Below are positions 15,601-25,032 of a stretch of DNA of 37,246 nucleotides, piece by piece. Where the stretch lies: positions 1 to 37,246 of the forward strand of contig JAKAHV010000031.1 in the NCBI GenBank assembly GCA_021825295.1. Reading direction: 5' to 3'. The stretch comes from Nitrospirota bacterium. Its GTDB lineage: Bacteria > Nitrospirota > Thermodesulfovibrionia > Thermodesulfovibrionales > JdFR-88. Below the pieces are notes generated by a model. The model made no database searches. It was not told where the DNA came from and worked only from the letters and a program-made list of their open reading frames with translations. Position 1 is the stretch's first letter. Each line of letters starts with the position of its first letter. The position numbers and the translations under genes are program-made.

Positions 15601-18251
15601 GAATAAACCTCCTTCCGGGGACCAGTCCCGATGGGACCAGTCCCCAACAGATTTGCCGCCTCGTTTATCGAGGCAAGCGCGCCGGCATATCCGATCGTCA
15701 ATTTAGATGCATGCCCGATCTTCCCAAAGACGGGAAATCCCGTCTCAAAAAGCGGCGCGCCAAGCCTCTCCGAGGTCTGCCTCGCGTGCGAGCTTCCGAC
15801 AAGCAGGTCGATACCGGAAACGTCTTCAGCCAGCAGGAGGTCTCCCGCCGCCGCATTTTTCGCCCGGATATGTTTTCCAAAGCCATCGAAATGCGGCATC
15901 TGAGGGACGACCACAAGCTCCACCTGCGCGGCCATTTCATCCAGCCATTTCGATACGGAGACGGCATGACCGGGCTCAAGCGCAAGGCATACCCTCCTGC
16001 CGATAAAATAAGAGTGAGCGTCGCGCATGCCGTCGATCAGGATACTCCGCTGCCGCTCGTATTTCCGCGGGACCGGTCCGCCGCTCAGCTCCGAGAGGGT
16101 ATCCATAAAACTGTCCACGTCCTCAAGCGAGGAGAGGCCGGCGAAGGTCCTGTATCCCACCCCGCGGAGGTCTTTCAGCAGCCTGGCCGGGCCTTCCATA
16201 GGGAGCCCTATGGCCAGTGTAAACCCGGCGGTCCCCAGCCCGCTTAACTCTTCACTCGTTACGCCGCCGGCGGCCAGCGGCGACATCCCCTGCCTGCTCC
16301 CATCCAGCGCCGAGAGGTCCGGGACCATTACCGGGTGCAGTCCGAAGGACTCGATCATCTCCCTTATCTCATTGAAGTCCGCAGGCGTATGGTGCCAGTC
16401 GGCCAGGACATTCACAGCTTTGCCTTCCCCCCGGTCCGTATGCGATGGCCTGCTTCGCGCATAAAAACGCTCCGCGCCAAAACGCACAAGCGCCTCCACG
16501 CATCTCGCATAACCGGTCTCAAGCCCGCCCTCAAAATCCGGCGTGGAGACATAAATTACACCGGTGCCATCGGAAATGACCTTGGACAGCGAGGTCCCTA
16601 TATCATCGCCTTTGATCTCGGCCAGGCCCGATGAAAGTACCGCCAGGACCCGCGGGTTCTGCGCGGAAATGAACCTGCGCACGGCCCCTGTCATAACCTC
16701 TTCGCTTCCCATCACCACGTCTTCGGTAAAGAGCTTCGTCGAGGCAAGCGCGATGGGCTCCCTGAAATGCCTCGTAAGAAGCACCTTTGCCAGAAACGAG
16801 CACCCCTGCGCGCCATGTAGTACGGGCAGCGCGCGGTCCACCCCCTGCATCGCAATCGCCGCGCCCACGGACTGGCTATGCTTTATAGGGTTGATCACGG
16901 CCTTCTTCGTCCTGCCTGCGGTCAGCGACGGCGGGGCGGCGCATCCCCGCGCGCCATAAAATTTCATGCTGCCCGCTATTTCCCGAGCGAGATTGGCCAG
17001 CCCCCCATAGCCGGCATAAGGCACATGCCTCTCCTGGTTGACATCGACAAACGGGATGCCCTCCTTGACCGCGAGGTACTGGTTTCTTCCCCCGGCTATG
17101 AGCATGTCCGCATTTTTTTCGCGGATGAGCTTCAGAAGGTTTTTGGGGGACGTGTCTTCGTAAAGCGGCGCGTCCGGGCCAAGCAGATGTTTTATCTTCT
17201 TTTCGTCCTCATAACTGCTTTTTTTCGTCCCGATGGCCACCGCTTGTATGCCCAGGTCCCGGAGCGCTGAGACGAAGGACCAGCTCTTCACCCCTCCCGA
17301 ATACAGCACCGCCTTTTTCCCTTTCAGAAACCCGTAATCTTCCAGCCCCCTGGAGAGTTTCAGCTCCTCACGGGCTATAACGCCTTCCGCCCCTTCCATA
17401 AGGGTGCGGTCATGAAAGGCGCCGGCAATCGCTCTTAAGGCCTTTGCGGTCTCCGTTTTCCCGAAGAACGAGACCTCGATGAAAGGAATCCCGAATCTCC
17501 TTTCCATATCCTTCGCTACGTTTATCAGGGCCCGGCCGCAGACGACCACATTCAGCCTTGCCCTGTGCGCGTATGTAAGCTCGTCAAATGCCGAGTTGCC
17601 GGTGATTCTGGATAGCACGCGAAGGCCCGCCTCCTCAAGCAGCGGCTCTATGAACCTCAAGTCCCCGGCGACGTTGTATTCGCCTATGAGATTCATGTCG
17701 AAATCCGTGGTGAAGGGCGGCTCTCCCGTGCCGATAACGTAATCGAGCAGCGCCTCGCCGGCAAGCCTGTTGCCGAGGTTTTTAGGCCCCGCGAAGCCGG
17801 GCGCATTCACGGGGACCACCTTAAGGCCGGGGGAGCAGGCCCGAAGGGCTTCCTCCGCCTTCCGGCAGACGGCTTCGATGTCCTCGCCCGTAAGACCGCT
17901 TACGCAGGTGGAGTAAACGAAGGCGGCGCGGGGGCGCAGGCGGCCGCACGTCTCGATTATGGCGTCGTACAGCCTGCCTTCCGCGCCGTAGACGATGTCG
18001 AATTCGTCCATGTCGGTCGTAAAACCCATTTTATGGAATGCGCCCTTGTCCGATAGCGAGCCCCTGTTTTCCCAGGAGTTGCCGCAGCAGGCGATGGGGC
18101 CGTGCACGATATGGACGCTGTCGGCTACCGGCTGGAGCACTATCATCGCGCCATCGAAGGCGCAGGACTCACCGCCCCTGGACCTGCAGAGCTTCTCCCT
18201 GCCGCCTGTGGCGCAGCCGGCTTCGAGCGCCTTGTTAATGCCAGCAAACAT
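15597..18251 (-). CDS. nifEN: NifE-NifN fusion, FeMo-cofactor maturation scaffold
   Basis: An 884-aa fusion of the two scaffold subunits. Residues 1 to about 440 are NifE: RSRGGESCAFDGAMIVLQPVAD, HGPIACCGNSW, TDMDEFDIVYGAEGRLYDAI, STCVSGLTGEDIEAVC, and CGRALINVAKDMERRFGIPFIEVSFFG. Residues from about 445 are NifN: KKAVINPIKHSQSVGAAIAM, LHGAQGCSFLAKVLLTRHFREPI, FTEDVVMGSEE and SSGLAEIKGDDI. Together they accept NifB-co and build FeMo-co for NifDK. The junction has no obvious linker. Separate nifE and nifN genes are the norm, so this is a true fusion or a lost stop codon. The final residues GTGPIGTGPR are encoded by a tandem copy of a dispersed GGGAC(C/T)(A/G)GTCCC repeat. It starts 15 bases after nifK and couples to nifX. 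Confidence 0.9.
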   Translation of the reverse strand: MFAGINKALEAGCATGGREKLCRSRGGESCAFDGAMIVLQPVADSVHIVHGPIACCGNSWENRGSLSDKGAFHKMGFTTDMDEFDIVYGAEGRLYDAIIETCGRLRPRAAFVYSTCVSGLTGEDIEAVCRKAEEALRACSPGLKVVPVNAPGFAGPKNLGNRLAGEALLDYVIGTGEPPFTTDFDMNLIGEYNVAGDLRFIEPLLEEAGLRVLSRITGNSAFDELTYAHRARLNVVVCGRALINVAKDMERRFGIPFIEVSFFGKTETAKALRAIAGAFHDRTLMEGAEGVIAREELKLSRGLEDYGFLKGKKAVLYSGGVKSWSFVSALRDLGIQAVAIGTKKSSYEDEKKIKHLLGPDAPLYEDTSPKNLLKLIREKNADMLIAGGRNQYLAVKEGIPFVDVNQERHVPYAGYGGLANLAREIAGSMKFYGARGCAAPPSLTAGRTKKAVINPIKHSQSVGAAIAMQGVDRALPVLHGAQGCSFLAKVLLTRHFREPIALASTKLFTEDVVMGSEEVMTGAVRRFISAQNPRVLAVLSSGLAEIKGDDIGTSLSKVISDGTGVIYVSTPDFEGGLETGYARCVEALVRFGAERFYARSRPSHTDRGEGKAVNVLADWHHTPADFNEIREMIESFGLHPVMVPDLSALDGSRQGMSPLAAGGVTSEELSGLGTAGFTLAIGLPMEGPARLLKDLRGVGYRTFAGLSSLEDVDSFMDTLSELSGGPVPRKYERQRSILIDGMRDAHSYFIGRRVCLALEPGHAVSVSKWLDEMAAQVELVVVPQMPHFDGFGKHIRAKNAAAGDLLLAEDVSGIDLLVGSSHARQTSERLGAPLFETGFPVFGKIGHASKLTIGYAGALASINEAANLLGTGPIGTGPRKEVYS
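15617..15645. repeat. Tandem copy of the GGGGACYRGTCCC dispersed repeat inside nifEN
   Basis: Two palindromic units, GGGGACCAGTCCC (15617-15629) and GGGACCAGTCCCC (15633-15645), lie head to tail inside the last codons of nifEN and encode GTGPIGTGP. The same palindrome occurs in non-coding DNA at 24334 and 24968, so the repeat appears to have added residues to the protein tail. Confidence 0.6.
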
Positions 18252-18266
18252 TGCCTTTTGTCCTTT

Positions 18267-19772
18267 CTACCTGATCACGTCGAAGCTCGCCGTGCGCATC
18301 GTCCTGCGGTCCATCTCGTCCAGCACCGTGTTGACGATCCAGTTGAGGATATTGACGGCCCCCTGGTATCCGATTACCGGATACCTGTGCAGGTGATGCC
18401 TGTCAAACAGGGGAAACCCCATCCTTACAAGAGGCGTCCCCGTGTCCCGCCAGAGGAATTTCGCGTACGAATTGCCGATAAGCAGATCGACGGGCTCCGT
18501 GAACATGAGCGATCGGAGGTGCCACATGTCCCGGTTGACGTATACCTTCCCCTTTGCGCCAGACCGGCTTGAAGAGAGAAGTCCATTGGCGTCCTCCTCG
18601 AAGTTCCTGTCCCCGTTCGTGCACACGACGTGAACGGGCTCGCCCCCCATCTCCATGATGAAGCTCATCAGGCCCAGCAGCAGGTCGGGGTCTCCGACCA
18701 GAGCGAATCTTTTCCCGTGGACATAGGGGTGCGAATCCGCCATCGCGTCAACGGCCCGGCCGCGCTCGGCCTCGAGTTCCGCCGGTATTGGTTTGCCGGT
18801 GATCGAGCTGATCTCTTCCAGGAACCTGTCCGTATTTCGTATCCCTATGGGTGTAATAGTGGCGGTTTTTTGTACCCATTCCTTGCGGATGAACTCCAGC
18901 GCCTTTGCGGCCGAGTATTTCTGCAGCGAAATAGTGGCCATGGCGTTTACGGAATCGGCCGCCTCCGCAAGCGGGGTGCCGCCCGGATAGAGCCTGTATT
19001 CTCCGGTGTTGGGCGAGTCATATGTGCCGCCCGCATCCGCAAGTATCGTATGCGCGACGTTCATCGCGTCCATCATGCGCGCCAGCTCCCTGTAGTCCGC
19101 CGTGTATGTGTCGAAGCCCGGTATAAGGTTTACCCTCCCGTTAGGGTCGCCTTTCCTGCCTGCCGTTACGGCTTGCAGTATCCCTTTCAGCATGTTGTCG
19201 TATCCGGTGAGGTGCGAGCCCACAAAAGATGGCGTGTGGGCAAACGGCACCGGCAGTTCCCTGGGTATGCGGCCTTCGTCCTTCGCCTTCCTGATATAAG
19301 CATTCAGGTCGTCGCCGATCACCTCCGCCATGCACGTCGTGCAGACCGCAAGCATTTTCGGGCTGTAGAGTGCATAGGCGTTTTCAAGCCCTTCGAGCAT
19401 GTTGTTGAGGCCCCCGAACACCGCGGCGTCTTCCGTCATCGAGGTGGATATGGCCGCCATCGGCTCCTTGAAATGCCTGGAGAGGTGGCTTCTGAAATAT
19501 GCCACGCAGCCCTGCGCCCCCTGCACAAAAGGCATGGTGCCCTCGAAGCTGCTTGCGCAAAAGACCGCCCCCAGGGGCTGGCAGGCCTTCGCCGGGTTTA
19601 TCTTTATGTGCTTCCTGGCGAAATTCCTTTCCCTGTACTCCTGCGTCTTCGTCCAGTCCGACACCTCTTTTATCCTCTCCGCCGGCCAGGGGTTTTCGAA
19701 CTCCTTCTTACTTTCAAACTGCCTGGCGTATTCCTGCCCGCAGAAGAGCTCGTTATGGTCTCTTATCTTCAT
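18267..19772 (-). CDS. nifK: Nitrogenase MoFe protein beta chain
   Basis: About 501 aa. P-cluster cysteines are in place: [34 protein letters not shown] and [23 protein letters not shown] is also conserved. NifK pairs with NifD to form the alpha2beta2 dinitrogenase. The open frame extends back to 19880, but the extension has no family similarity. The ATG at 19772 follows GGAGGAAAAG and starts with [10 protein letters not shown], so it is preferred. It overlaps the nifD stop by four bases (ATGA), giving coupled 1:1 synthesis. All key Cys are present, so it should be functional. Confidence 0.93.
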   Translation of the reverse strand: MKIRDHNELFCGQEYARQFESKKEFENPWPAERIKEVSDWTKTQEYRERNFARKHIKINPAKACQPLGAVFCASSFEGTMPFVQGAQGCVAYFRSHLSRHFKEPMAAISTSMTEDAAVFGGLNNMLEGLENAYALYSPKMLAVCTTCMAEVIGDDLNAYIRKAKDEGRIPRELPVPFAHTPSFVGSHLTGYDNMLKGILQAVTAGRKGDPNGRVNLIPGFDTYTADYRELARMMDAMNVAHTILADAGGTYDSPNTGEYRLYPGGTPLAEAADSVNAMATISLQKYSAAKALEFIRKEWVQKTATITPIGIRNTDRFLEEISSITGKPIPAELEAERGRAVDAMADSHPYVHGKRFALVGDPDLLLGLMSFIMEMGGEPVHVVCTNGDRNFEEDANGLLSSSRSGAKGKVYVNRDMWHLRSLMFTEPVDLLIGNSYAKFLWRDTGTPLVRMGFPLFDRHHLHRYPVIGYQGAVNILNWIVNTVLDEMDRRTMRTASFDVIR

Positions 19773-21196
19773 CTTTTCCTCCGTATTAAACTCCAGACCG
19801 GACTGTTTACGGTCATGTCCATGTCGCGAGCAAAGACGGGGAAGCCGTCGAACCCATGATATGGCCCCGAGTAGTCCCACGAGTGCATCTGCCTGAACGG
19901 CACGCCCATCTTGTGGTAGGAGTATTTTTCCTTTATGCCGGAGCCCACCATATCTGGCCTCAGTCTCCTCGTGAACTCCTCAAGCTCGTAGAGCGTGGCG
20001 TCATCCATTATCACCGCGCCCTCTTTCATCTCCGGATACGTCCTTTTGTAGTCGTCGCTGTGGCCGAACTCGTACCCGGAGGCGACGACCTCCATGCCCA
20101 GGTCTTCGTAAGCGCCTATCGTGTGCCTCGGCCGGAGCCCGCCAACATAGAGCATCACCTTTTTGCCGTCCAGCTTCGGCCTGTATTCCCCGATCACCTG
20201 GTCCATAAGCGGCTTGTGCCTGGCGATCACCGCCTCGGCCTTCTCCCTGATGCTGTCATCGAAGTGCGAGGCGATCCTGCGGATGCTCTCGTAAATCTTG
20301 GTCGGGCCGAAAAAGTTGAACTCCACCCACGGTATGCCGTACGCCTCTTCCATGTGCCTGCATATGTAGTTCATGGAACGGTAGCAGTGGATGAGATTGA
20401 GCTTTGCCTTATGGGCGATGGCCAGTTCGTTAACCGTCGAATCCCCGGTCCACTGCGCGACTACCCTTAAGCCCATCTCCTCAAGTATCTTCCGCGAGGA
20501 CCAGGCGTCGCCGCCGATGTTATAGTCGCCGATGATGTTTACGTCATATGGCGTGGTTTTTTCGAGATCGCCCTTGCCCAGCATGAAATCCCTTATGGTA
20601 TCGTTGGCTATATGGTGCCCCAGGGACTGGCTCACGCCCCGGAAGCCCTCGCACCTCACCGGCACGATGGGAATGCCCAGTTCCCCGGCCGCCTTCCTCG
20701 AAACCGCTTCTATATCGTCGCCGATGAGGCCGACCGGGCACTCTGAGAGAATGCTTATCCCCCTGGCAAGCGGGAACAGCTCCTTTACTTCGCGCAGGGC
20801 CTCGGCCAGCCCCTTGTCGCCGCCATAAACAATGTCTTTCTCCCGGAAGTCCGTCGTGATGTGCATGGCGCCGAACGTGTCCACCCCGGTCTCGCCGTTA
20901 TAATAATTTCTGCGGCTCCACCAACTGTATTGACCGCACCCTATCGGGCCGTGGCTTATGGTCACCTGGTCCTTGACCGGACCCCAGACCACTCCCTTGG
21001 CGCCAGCGAACGCGCAGCCCCTCACGGTCATTACGCCCGGTCTCGACTTGACATTGGATTTCACCTGGCATGTACCGCAGGTGCCGGTTGGATCATTCGG
21101 CTTTACGTGTTTGGCCCTGTCCTTTTTTGTCTTCTCCGGATAGGCCTCCATTACTTCGTCTATCAGCCTCTGGGTCTCTTCTATCGGCCTGCTCAA
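19769..21196 (-). CDS. nifD: Nitrogenase MoFe protein alpha chain
   Basis: Catalytic subunit that holds FeMo-co. P-cluster cysteines: [37 protein letters not shown] and [12 protein letters not shown]. FeMo-co ligands: Cys in [10 protein letters not shown] and His in [24 protein letters not shown], the molybdenum-type consensus. The longest frame begins at a TTG at 21262 inside nifH. A second TTG at 21196 has an excellent Shine-Dalgarno (AAGGAGG, five bases before), removes the overlap with nifH and gives 475 aa ([15 protein letters not shown]), a normal NifD length, so I prefer it; there is no upstream ATG. The gene starts 43 bases after nifH and overlaps nifK. Confidence 0.92.
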   Translation of the reverse strand: MSRPIEETQRLIDEVMEAYPEKTKKDRAKHVKPNDPTGTCGTCQVKSNVKSRPGVMTVRGCAFAGAKGVVWGPVKDQVTISHGPIGCGQYSWWSRRNYYNGETGVDTFGAMHITTDFREKDIVYGGDKGLAEALREVKELFPLARGISILSECPVGLIGDDIEAVSRKAAGELGIPIVPVRCEGFRGVSQSLGHHIANDTIRDFMLGKGDLEKTTPYDVNIIGDYNIGGDAWSSRKILEEMGLRVVAQWTGDSTVNELAIAHKAKLNLIHCYRSMNYICRHMEEAYGIPWVEFNFFGPTKIYESIRRIASHFDDSIREKAEAVIARHKPLMDQVIGEYRPKLDGKKVMLYVGGLRPRHTIGAYEDLGMEVVASGYEFGHSDDYKRTYPEMKEGAVIMDDATLYELEEFTRRLRPDMVGSGIKEKYSYHKMGVPFRQMHSWDYSGPYHGFDGFPVFARDMDMTVNSPVWSLIRRKR

Positions 21197-21239
21197 GTGC
21201 GCCTCCTTGCTGTGGATAAAGATCCCGTTATTTTTCTTT

Positions 21240-22205
<966 letters not shown>

Positions 22206-22358
22206 TTACGGGTGTTTCAAATTTGTGAACAATTTTTTCCGGATATGACAAAAAGGGCGGGGCCTGGTTTGACCCGGAACCCGGAGGCGTTATCTTTTTT
22301 ACAGAAAATCACCGATTGCCGCCTTTGCCGGTATGACGCGAAAGAAACCGCTATGAAA

Positions 22359-22378
22359 CCCTGCAGCAAGCTACAGGG
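22359..22378. terminator. Hairpin downstream of hesA
   Basis: CCCTG at 22359-22363 pairs with CAGGG at 22374-22378, with inner pairs AG/CT around a CAAG loop and one C-A mismatch. It lies about 20 bases after the hesA stop, between the nifB-hesA unit and the nifH promoter. It has no T-run, so termination is uncertain; it may also be a dispersed repeat. Confidence 0.35.
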
Positions 22379-22399
22379 AATTGCAGGTTAAATGGCTTT

Positions 22400-23200
22400 T
22401 CAGAGATTTCCGGATTTGAAACCGCTGGCGGAGGATTTGGGGGTGGATGCGGCAACCTTCCCGCATACAGTGCAATTAAGGTCCCTGACGATATTAAATT
22501 TCCTGAAGCTCATGTCCTGCAGGTCGAATTTCAGCATCCGCGCCATCGGCTTGCCGAATCCCGTGAGGACCTTTATGGCCTCCAGCGACATGAGGCAGCC
22601 GAGCATTCCCGAAACGCAGCCAAGCACGGGGAAACCCAGTTCCTCCCATTCAGGGTTGTCCTCCGGATAGAGGCAATTCAGGCAGGCGGTACTGCCCGGG
22701 ATGACCGTAAACAGGTAACCCTCCATGGCATTCATGGCTCCCTCTATCACCGGCACCCTTTTTTTAACGCAGCAATCATTCAAAACCCGCCGCTCGCGGA
22801 AGTTGGGGCGGGCGGAAAGCGCGATGTCCGCGCCCTCCAGCAACGATTCGGCCAGGGCGGGAGACAGCCGTTCATCACAGGTTTCCATTTCCACGCCGGG
22901 GTTGATCTCCTCTATCGCATATTTTGCCTGCTCCACCCTGCTTTCCCCGATCAGGAAATCCCTCATCAGTATCTGCCTGTTCATATTGGACCGGGTCAGC
23001 CTTCCGTAATGGACCATGATGATCTTTCCGATGCCCGCGGCGGCCAGGTACAGCGCCGCTGTGCCGCCCACCCCTCCAACGCCGGCGACAAGCGCGGTTG
23101 AACGCTTCAGCTTCTCCTGGTGTTCAGCGGTGAAGCCCGACAGCATCAATTGTCTCCGGTACCGCTCTGTCTCGGCTGAAGAGAGGCCGCCCTCAGACAT
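22400..23200 (-). CDS. hesA: HesA/MoeB/ThiF-family adenylyltransferase of the nif locus
   Basis: About 266 aa. E1-like fold with the nucleotide motif GVGGVGGTAALYLAAAGIGKI, then SNMNRQILM containing the Arg used in adenylation, and two zinc-binding cysteine pairs (CLNC and CTVC). The family activates the C-terminus of ubiquitin-like sulfur carriers. Homologues called HesA recur in nif clusters, where a role in Fe-S or molybdenum handling is suspected. The ATG at 23200 overlaps the nifB stop by eight bases and gives MSEGGLSSAETERYRRQ; an upstream TTG at 23221 is a weaker alternative. It is co-transcribed with nifB. Confidence 0.83.
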   Translation of the reverse strand: MSEGGLSSAETERYRRQLMLSGFTAEHQEKLKRSTALVAGVGGVGGTAALYLAAAGIGKIIMVHYGRLTRSNMNRQILMRDFLIGESRVEQAKYAIEEINPGVEMETCDERLSPALAESLLEGADIALSARPNFRERRVLNDCCVKKRVPVIEGAMNAMEGYLFTVIPGSTACLNCLYPEDNPEWEELGFPVLGCVSGMLGCLMSLEAIKVLTGFGKPMARMLKFDLQDMSFRKFNIVRDLNCTVCGKVAASTPKSSASGFKSGNL

Positions 23201-24080
23201 TCTCACAATAATCCTCTCCAATCCTGTAATGGAGCATCTCCAGCTCCATGTCCCCGTCCTCCGACAGAAGGCCGAATGCGTCGGCCCTGCACTGCCTGCA
23301 GTGGGTCATCTGCGGCACGTATAGCCCGCATTTCTCGCGCATCCGCGCGAGCATCCCGCATGAGGGGCGCGCAACATCCCTGAACCCGGCCTGCGGTATA
23401 AGCGGCATGACATTCATTATTGTACACCCCATGCGGCCGGCCCTGAAGGCGATCTCGCGTATCTCGCCTTCGTTTACTCCAGGGATAAATATGGAGTTGA
23501 TCTTGACGGCCAGCCCGGACGCGAGCGCTTCGGCGAGGCCTCTCCATTGCCTCCGAAGAAGCATCCCCGCTGCCTCCCTGCCCCTGAGCCTCCTGCCTTT
23601 ATGGACGACGGAAGAATATATCCGCTGCGCGGTTTCAAGGGTAACCGCGTTTATGGTGATGGTTATGCTTTGCACGCCGCACCCCACAAGCTCGCTCAGG
23701 CGCTCCGGAAGCGACAATCCGTTTGTCGAAACGCACAGGAGCATGCCTGGGAATTCCCTGTGGATAAGCCCCAGGGTCTCGAAGGTGGAGTCGTTCGCGA
23801 GAGGGTCTCCGGGCCCGGCTATTCCGATAACGCTTAAGCCGTTGCTTCTTTCCATTATCACGCGCACCCGCTCGATCGCCTCCTGGGGCTCCAGCACCCT
23901 GCTGGTCACGCCGGGGCGGCTCTCATTTACGCAGTCGAATTTGCGGATGCAGTAATTGCATTGGATGTTGCAGGCAGGCGCGACGGGCAAATGGAGCCTT
24001 CCGAATTTTTTGTGCGCCTGCTCAGAGAAACATGGATGACGGTCCAAAAACCTCCTGTTTTTCATTTCCGATTTCCTCAT
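23193..24080 (-). CDS. nifB: NifB, radical SAM FeMo-cofactor core synthase (short form)
   Basis: A 295-aa radical SAM enzyme. The RS cluster cysteines are C37, C41, C44 (CNIQCNYC), followed by the NifB signature RKFDCVNESRPGVTS. GPGDPLAN and the C-terminal MTHCRQCRADA cluster motif are present. NifB makes NifB-co, the 8Fe-9S-C core for NifEN. It lacks the C-terminal NifX domain of proteobacterial NifB and ends soon after CRQCRADAFG, like archaeal and firmicute forms. CGGGAG six bases before the ATG at 24080 supports this start. It forms a two-gene unit with hesA under its own sigma54 promoter. Confidence 0.92.
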   Translation of the reverse strand: MRKSEMKNRRFLDRHPCFSEQAHKKFGRLHLPVAPACNIQCNYCIRKFDCVNESRPGVTSRVLEPQEAIERVRVIMERSNGLSVIGIAGPGDPLANDSTFETLGLIHREFPGMLLCVSTNGLSLPERLSELVGCGVQSITITINAVTLETAQRIYSSVVHKGRRLRGREAAGMLLRRQWRGLAEALASGLAVKINSIFIPGVNEGEIREIAFRAGRMGCTIMNVMPLIPQAGFRDVARPSCGMLARMREKCGLYVPQMTHCRQCRADAFGLLSEDGDMELEMLHYRIGEDYCENV

Positions 24081-24116
24081 ATGATGCTCCCGTTTCGAAT
24101 TCTGCCGATTGGTTAT

Positions 24117-24131
24117 GCAACAGGCGTGCCA
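24117..24131 (-). promoter_or_regulatory. Sigma54 (-24/-12) promoter of nifB-hesA
   Basis: Minus strand TGGCAC-GCCTG-TTGC is a perfect -24/-12 element with predicted start near 24105, 25 bases before the nifB ATG. No TGT-N10-ACA site is visible upstream. Confidence 0.87.
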
Positions 24132-24175
24132 TTCTGTAAGGGCCTGATTTTCAAGGATTCCCGGTGAAAGAGGGC

Positions 24176-24260
24176 ATTGACAAAACGTGATTTGTGCCGG
24201 AAGTGTTCACATTTTTGTAGAACTCTCAAAATTGGTAATGAAACGCCGGAAATATTCCGG
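24176..24260 (-). promoter_or_regulatory. Upstream region of nifB with shared motif and a perfect palindrome
   Basis: GTTTTGTCAAT (24176-24186, minus) is identical to the motif before nifH. TGTGAACA (minus) is at 24204-24211. A perfect palindrome CCGGAA-ATA-TTCCGG lies at 24246-24260, about 115 bases upstream of the -24 box. A TTCCGG half-site lies at 22237-22242, about 99 bases upstream of the nifH -24 box. These are candidates for an enhancer-binding activator that is not NifA-like. Confidence 0.4.
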
Positions 24261-24333
24261 TTTGAACAAATACATCAGGGCTCTGTGATTGATAATTCCT
24301 TTTATCTTATTCGCCCGCTTGCCCCTGTGGCAA

Positions 24334-24346
24334 GGGGACTGGTCCC
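24334..24346. repeat. GGGGACTGGTCCC dispersed palindromic repeat (copy)
   Basis: A palindrome-like 13-mer, also found at 24968-24981 and as variants at 15617-15645. A related GGGGACTGGCACC occurs near 31688 inside cas1. Here it is enclosed in a longer inverted repeat CCTGTGG...CCACAGG (about 24324-24355). Probably a dispersed element of this genome. Confidence 0.55.
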
Positions 24347-24373
24347 AAGCCACAGGCGTACGCTTGCCATCCA

Positions 24374-24524
24374 TTAACAGGCTGCTGAAAAAGTCCCAAA
24401 TTCGTCATTCCCCGGCTTGACCGGGGAATCCACGTCTGGTATAAGTCATTGAAAAACCTGGATTCCCGCCTTCGCGGGAATGACGGACATAAAGCTCGAA
24501 AATAGTTTTTCAGCAGTCTGTTAA
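24374..24524. mobile_element. 151-bp MITE-like element with terminal inverted repeats
   Basis: The ends are near-perfect inverted repeats: TTAACAGGCTGCTGAAAAA (24374-24392) and TTTTTCAGCAGTCTGTTAA (24506-24524), one mismatch in 19. Inside are two REP-like hairpins: TTCCCCGGCTTGACCGGGGAA and TTCCCGCCTTCGCGGGAA. There is no coding capacity. This layout fits a non-autonomous miniature element mobilised in trans. It sits between the nifB promoter region and the end of the amyloid operon. Confidence 0.75.
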
Positions 24525-24529
24525 AAAAT

Positions 24530-24554
24530 AAAAAAACGGTCCGCGCGAGCCGGA
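24530..24554 (-). terminator. Possible terminator of the amyloid operon
   Basis: On the minus strand TCCG-GCTCGCG-CGGA followed by CCG and seven T, starting a few bases after the last gene of the operon. The stem is short (four pairs), so confidence is moderate. Confidence 0.45.
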
Positions 24555-24560
24555 ATTAAA

Positions 24561-24929
24561 TCACCGCAACCGGGCCGAGAGCGCGGCCAGGCTTGACGGG
24601 TCCGGCACCTGGTAAATATTTATGTTCAGGACCAGATTAACCGCCACCTGATTATTGGAGCCGGGGACCTGGACTATAACATACACCCCCTGGTTATTGT
24701 TCATGTTCTCCACATAGGCGCCGGAGACGTTCCCGTTTGTCTGCATATCGGCCGGGCCTACCGAGAAGTCCACATAATATGCGCCGCCGCGCAGGCAGGA
24801 CATCTCTTTTTCATGCATGGGCTCGGCGCCAAGCCCTTTCAGTCCGGGTATGTCCTGGGCGGCCGCAAAAGCGGTGGACAATAAAACAAACACCAGGATC
24901 AGAAAGGCAATCAAGAAATTGCTCCTCAT
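24561..24929 (-). CDS. Small secreted protein with one amyloid-like repeat, end of Fap-like operon
   Basis: A 122-aa exported protein (hydrophobic signal about residues 5-24, AAA-QD cleavage region). After EKEMSCLRGGAYYVDF comes a single degenerate copy of the operon's repeat, NNNQGVYVIVQVPGSNNQ, where N/Q and G positions match the repeat units of the two larger proteins. The last gene of the operon on the minus strand, about 100 bases after the peptidase gene. It may be a minor fibril component, nucleator or chaperone, comparable to the accessory proteins FapA or FapE, but I cannot assign it to either. A GGGGACTGGTCCCC repeat lies between it and the peptidase gene. Confidence 0.6.
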   Translation of the reverse strand: MRSNFLIAFLILVFVLLSTAFAAAQDIPGLKGLGAEPMHEKEMSCLRGGAYYVDFSVGPADMQTNGNVSGAYVENMNNNQGVYVIVQVPGSNNQVAVNLVLNINIYQVPDPSSLAALSARLR

Positions 24930-24967
24930 GTATTTCCCTCCTCGGTTATTGATATTGCCTGCGGCAA

Positions 24968-24981
24968 GGGGACTGGTCCCC
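24968..24981. repeat. GGGGACTGGTCCCC dispersed palindromic repeat (copy)
   Basis: Second non-coding copy of the palindrome, in the gap between the peptidase and the last small gene of the Fap-like operon. Flanked by GCGG and CCGC, which extend the inverted repeat. Confidence 0.55.
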
Positions 24982-25032
24982 CCGCAATCTAATGCAATGA
25001 ATTCTTTAGATATATTCCCTCGCTATCCGTTT

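Noticed and set aside
18630..19859. 409-aa plus-strand ORF opposite nifK
   Set aside because: Shadow frame of nifK with no family motif.
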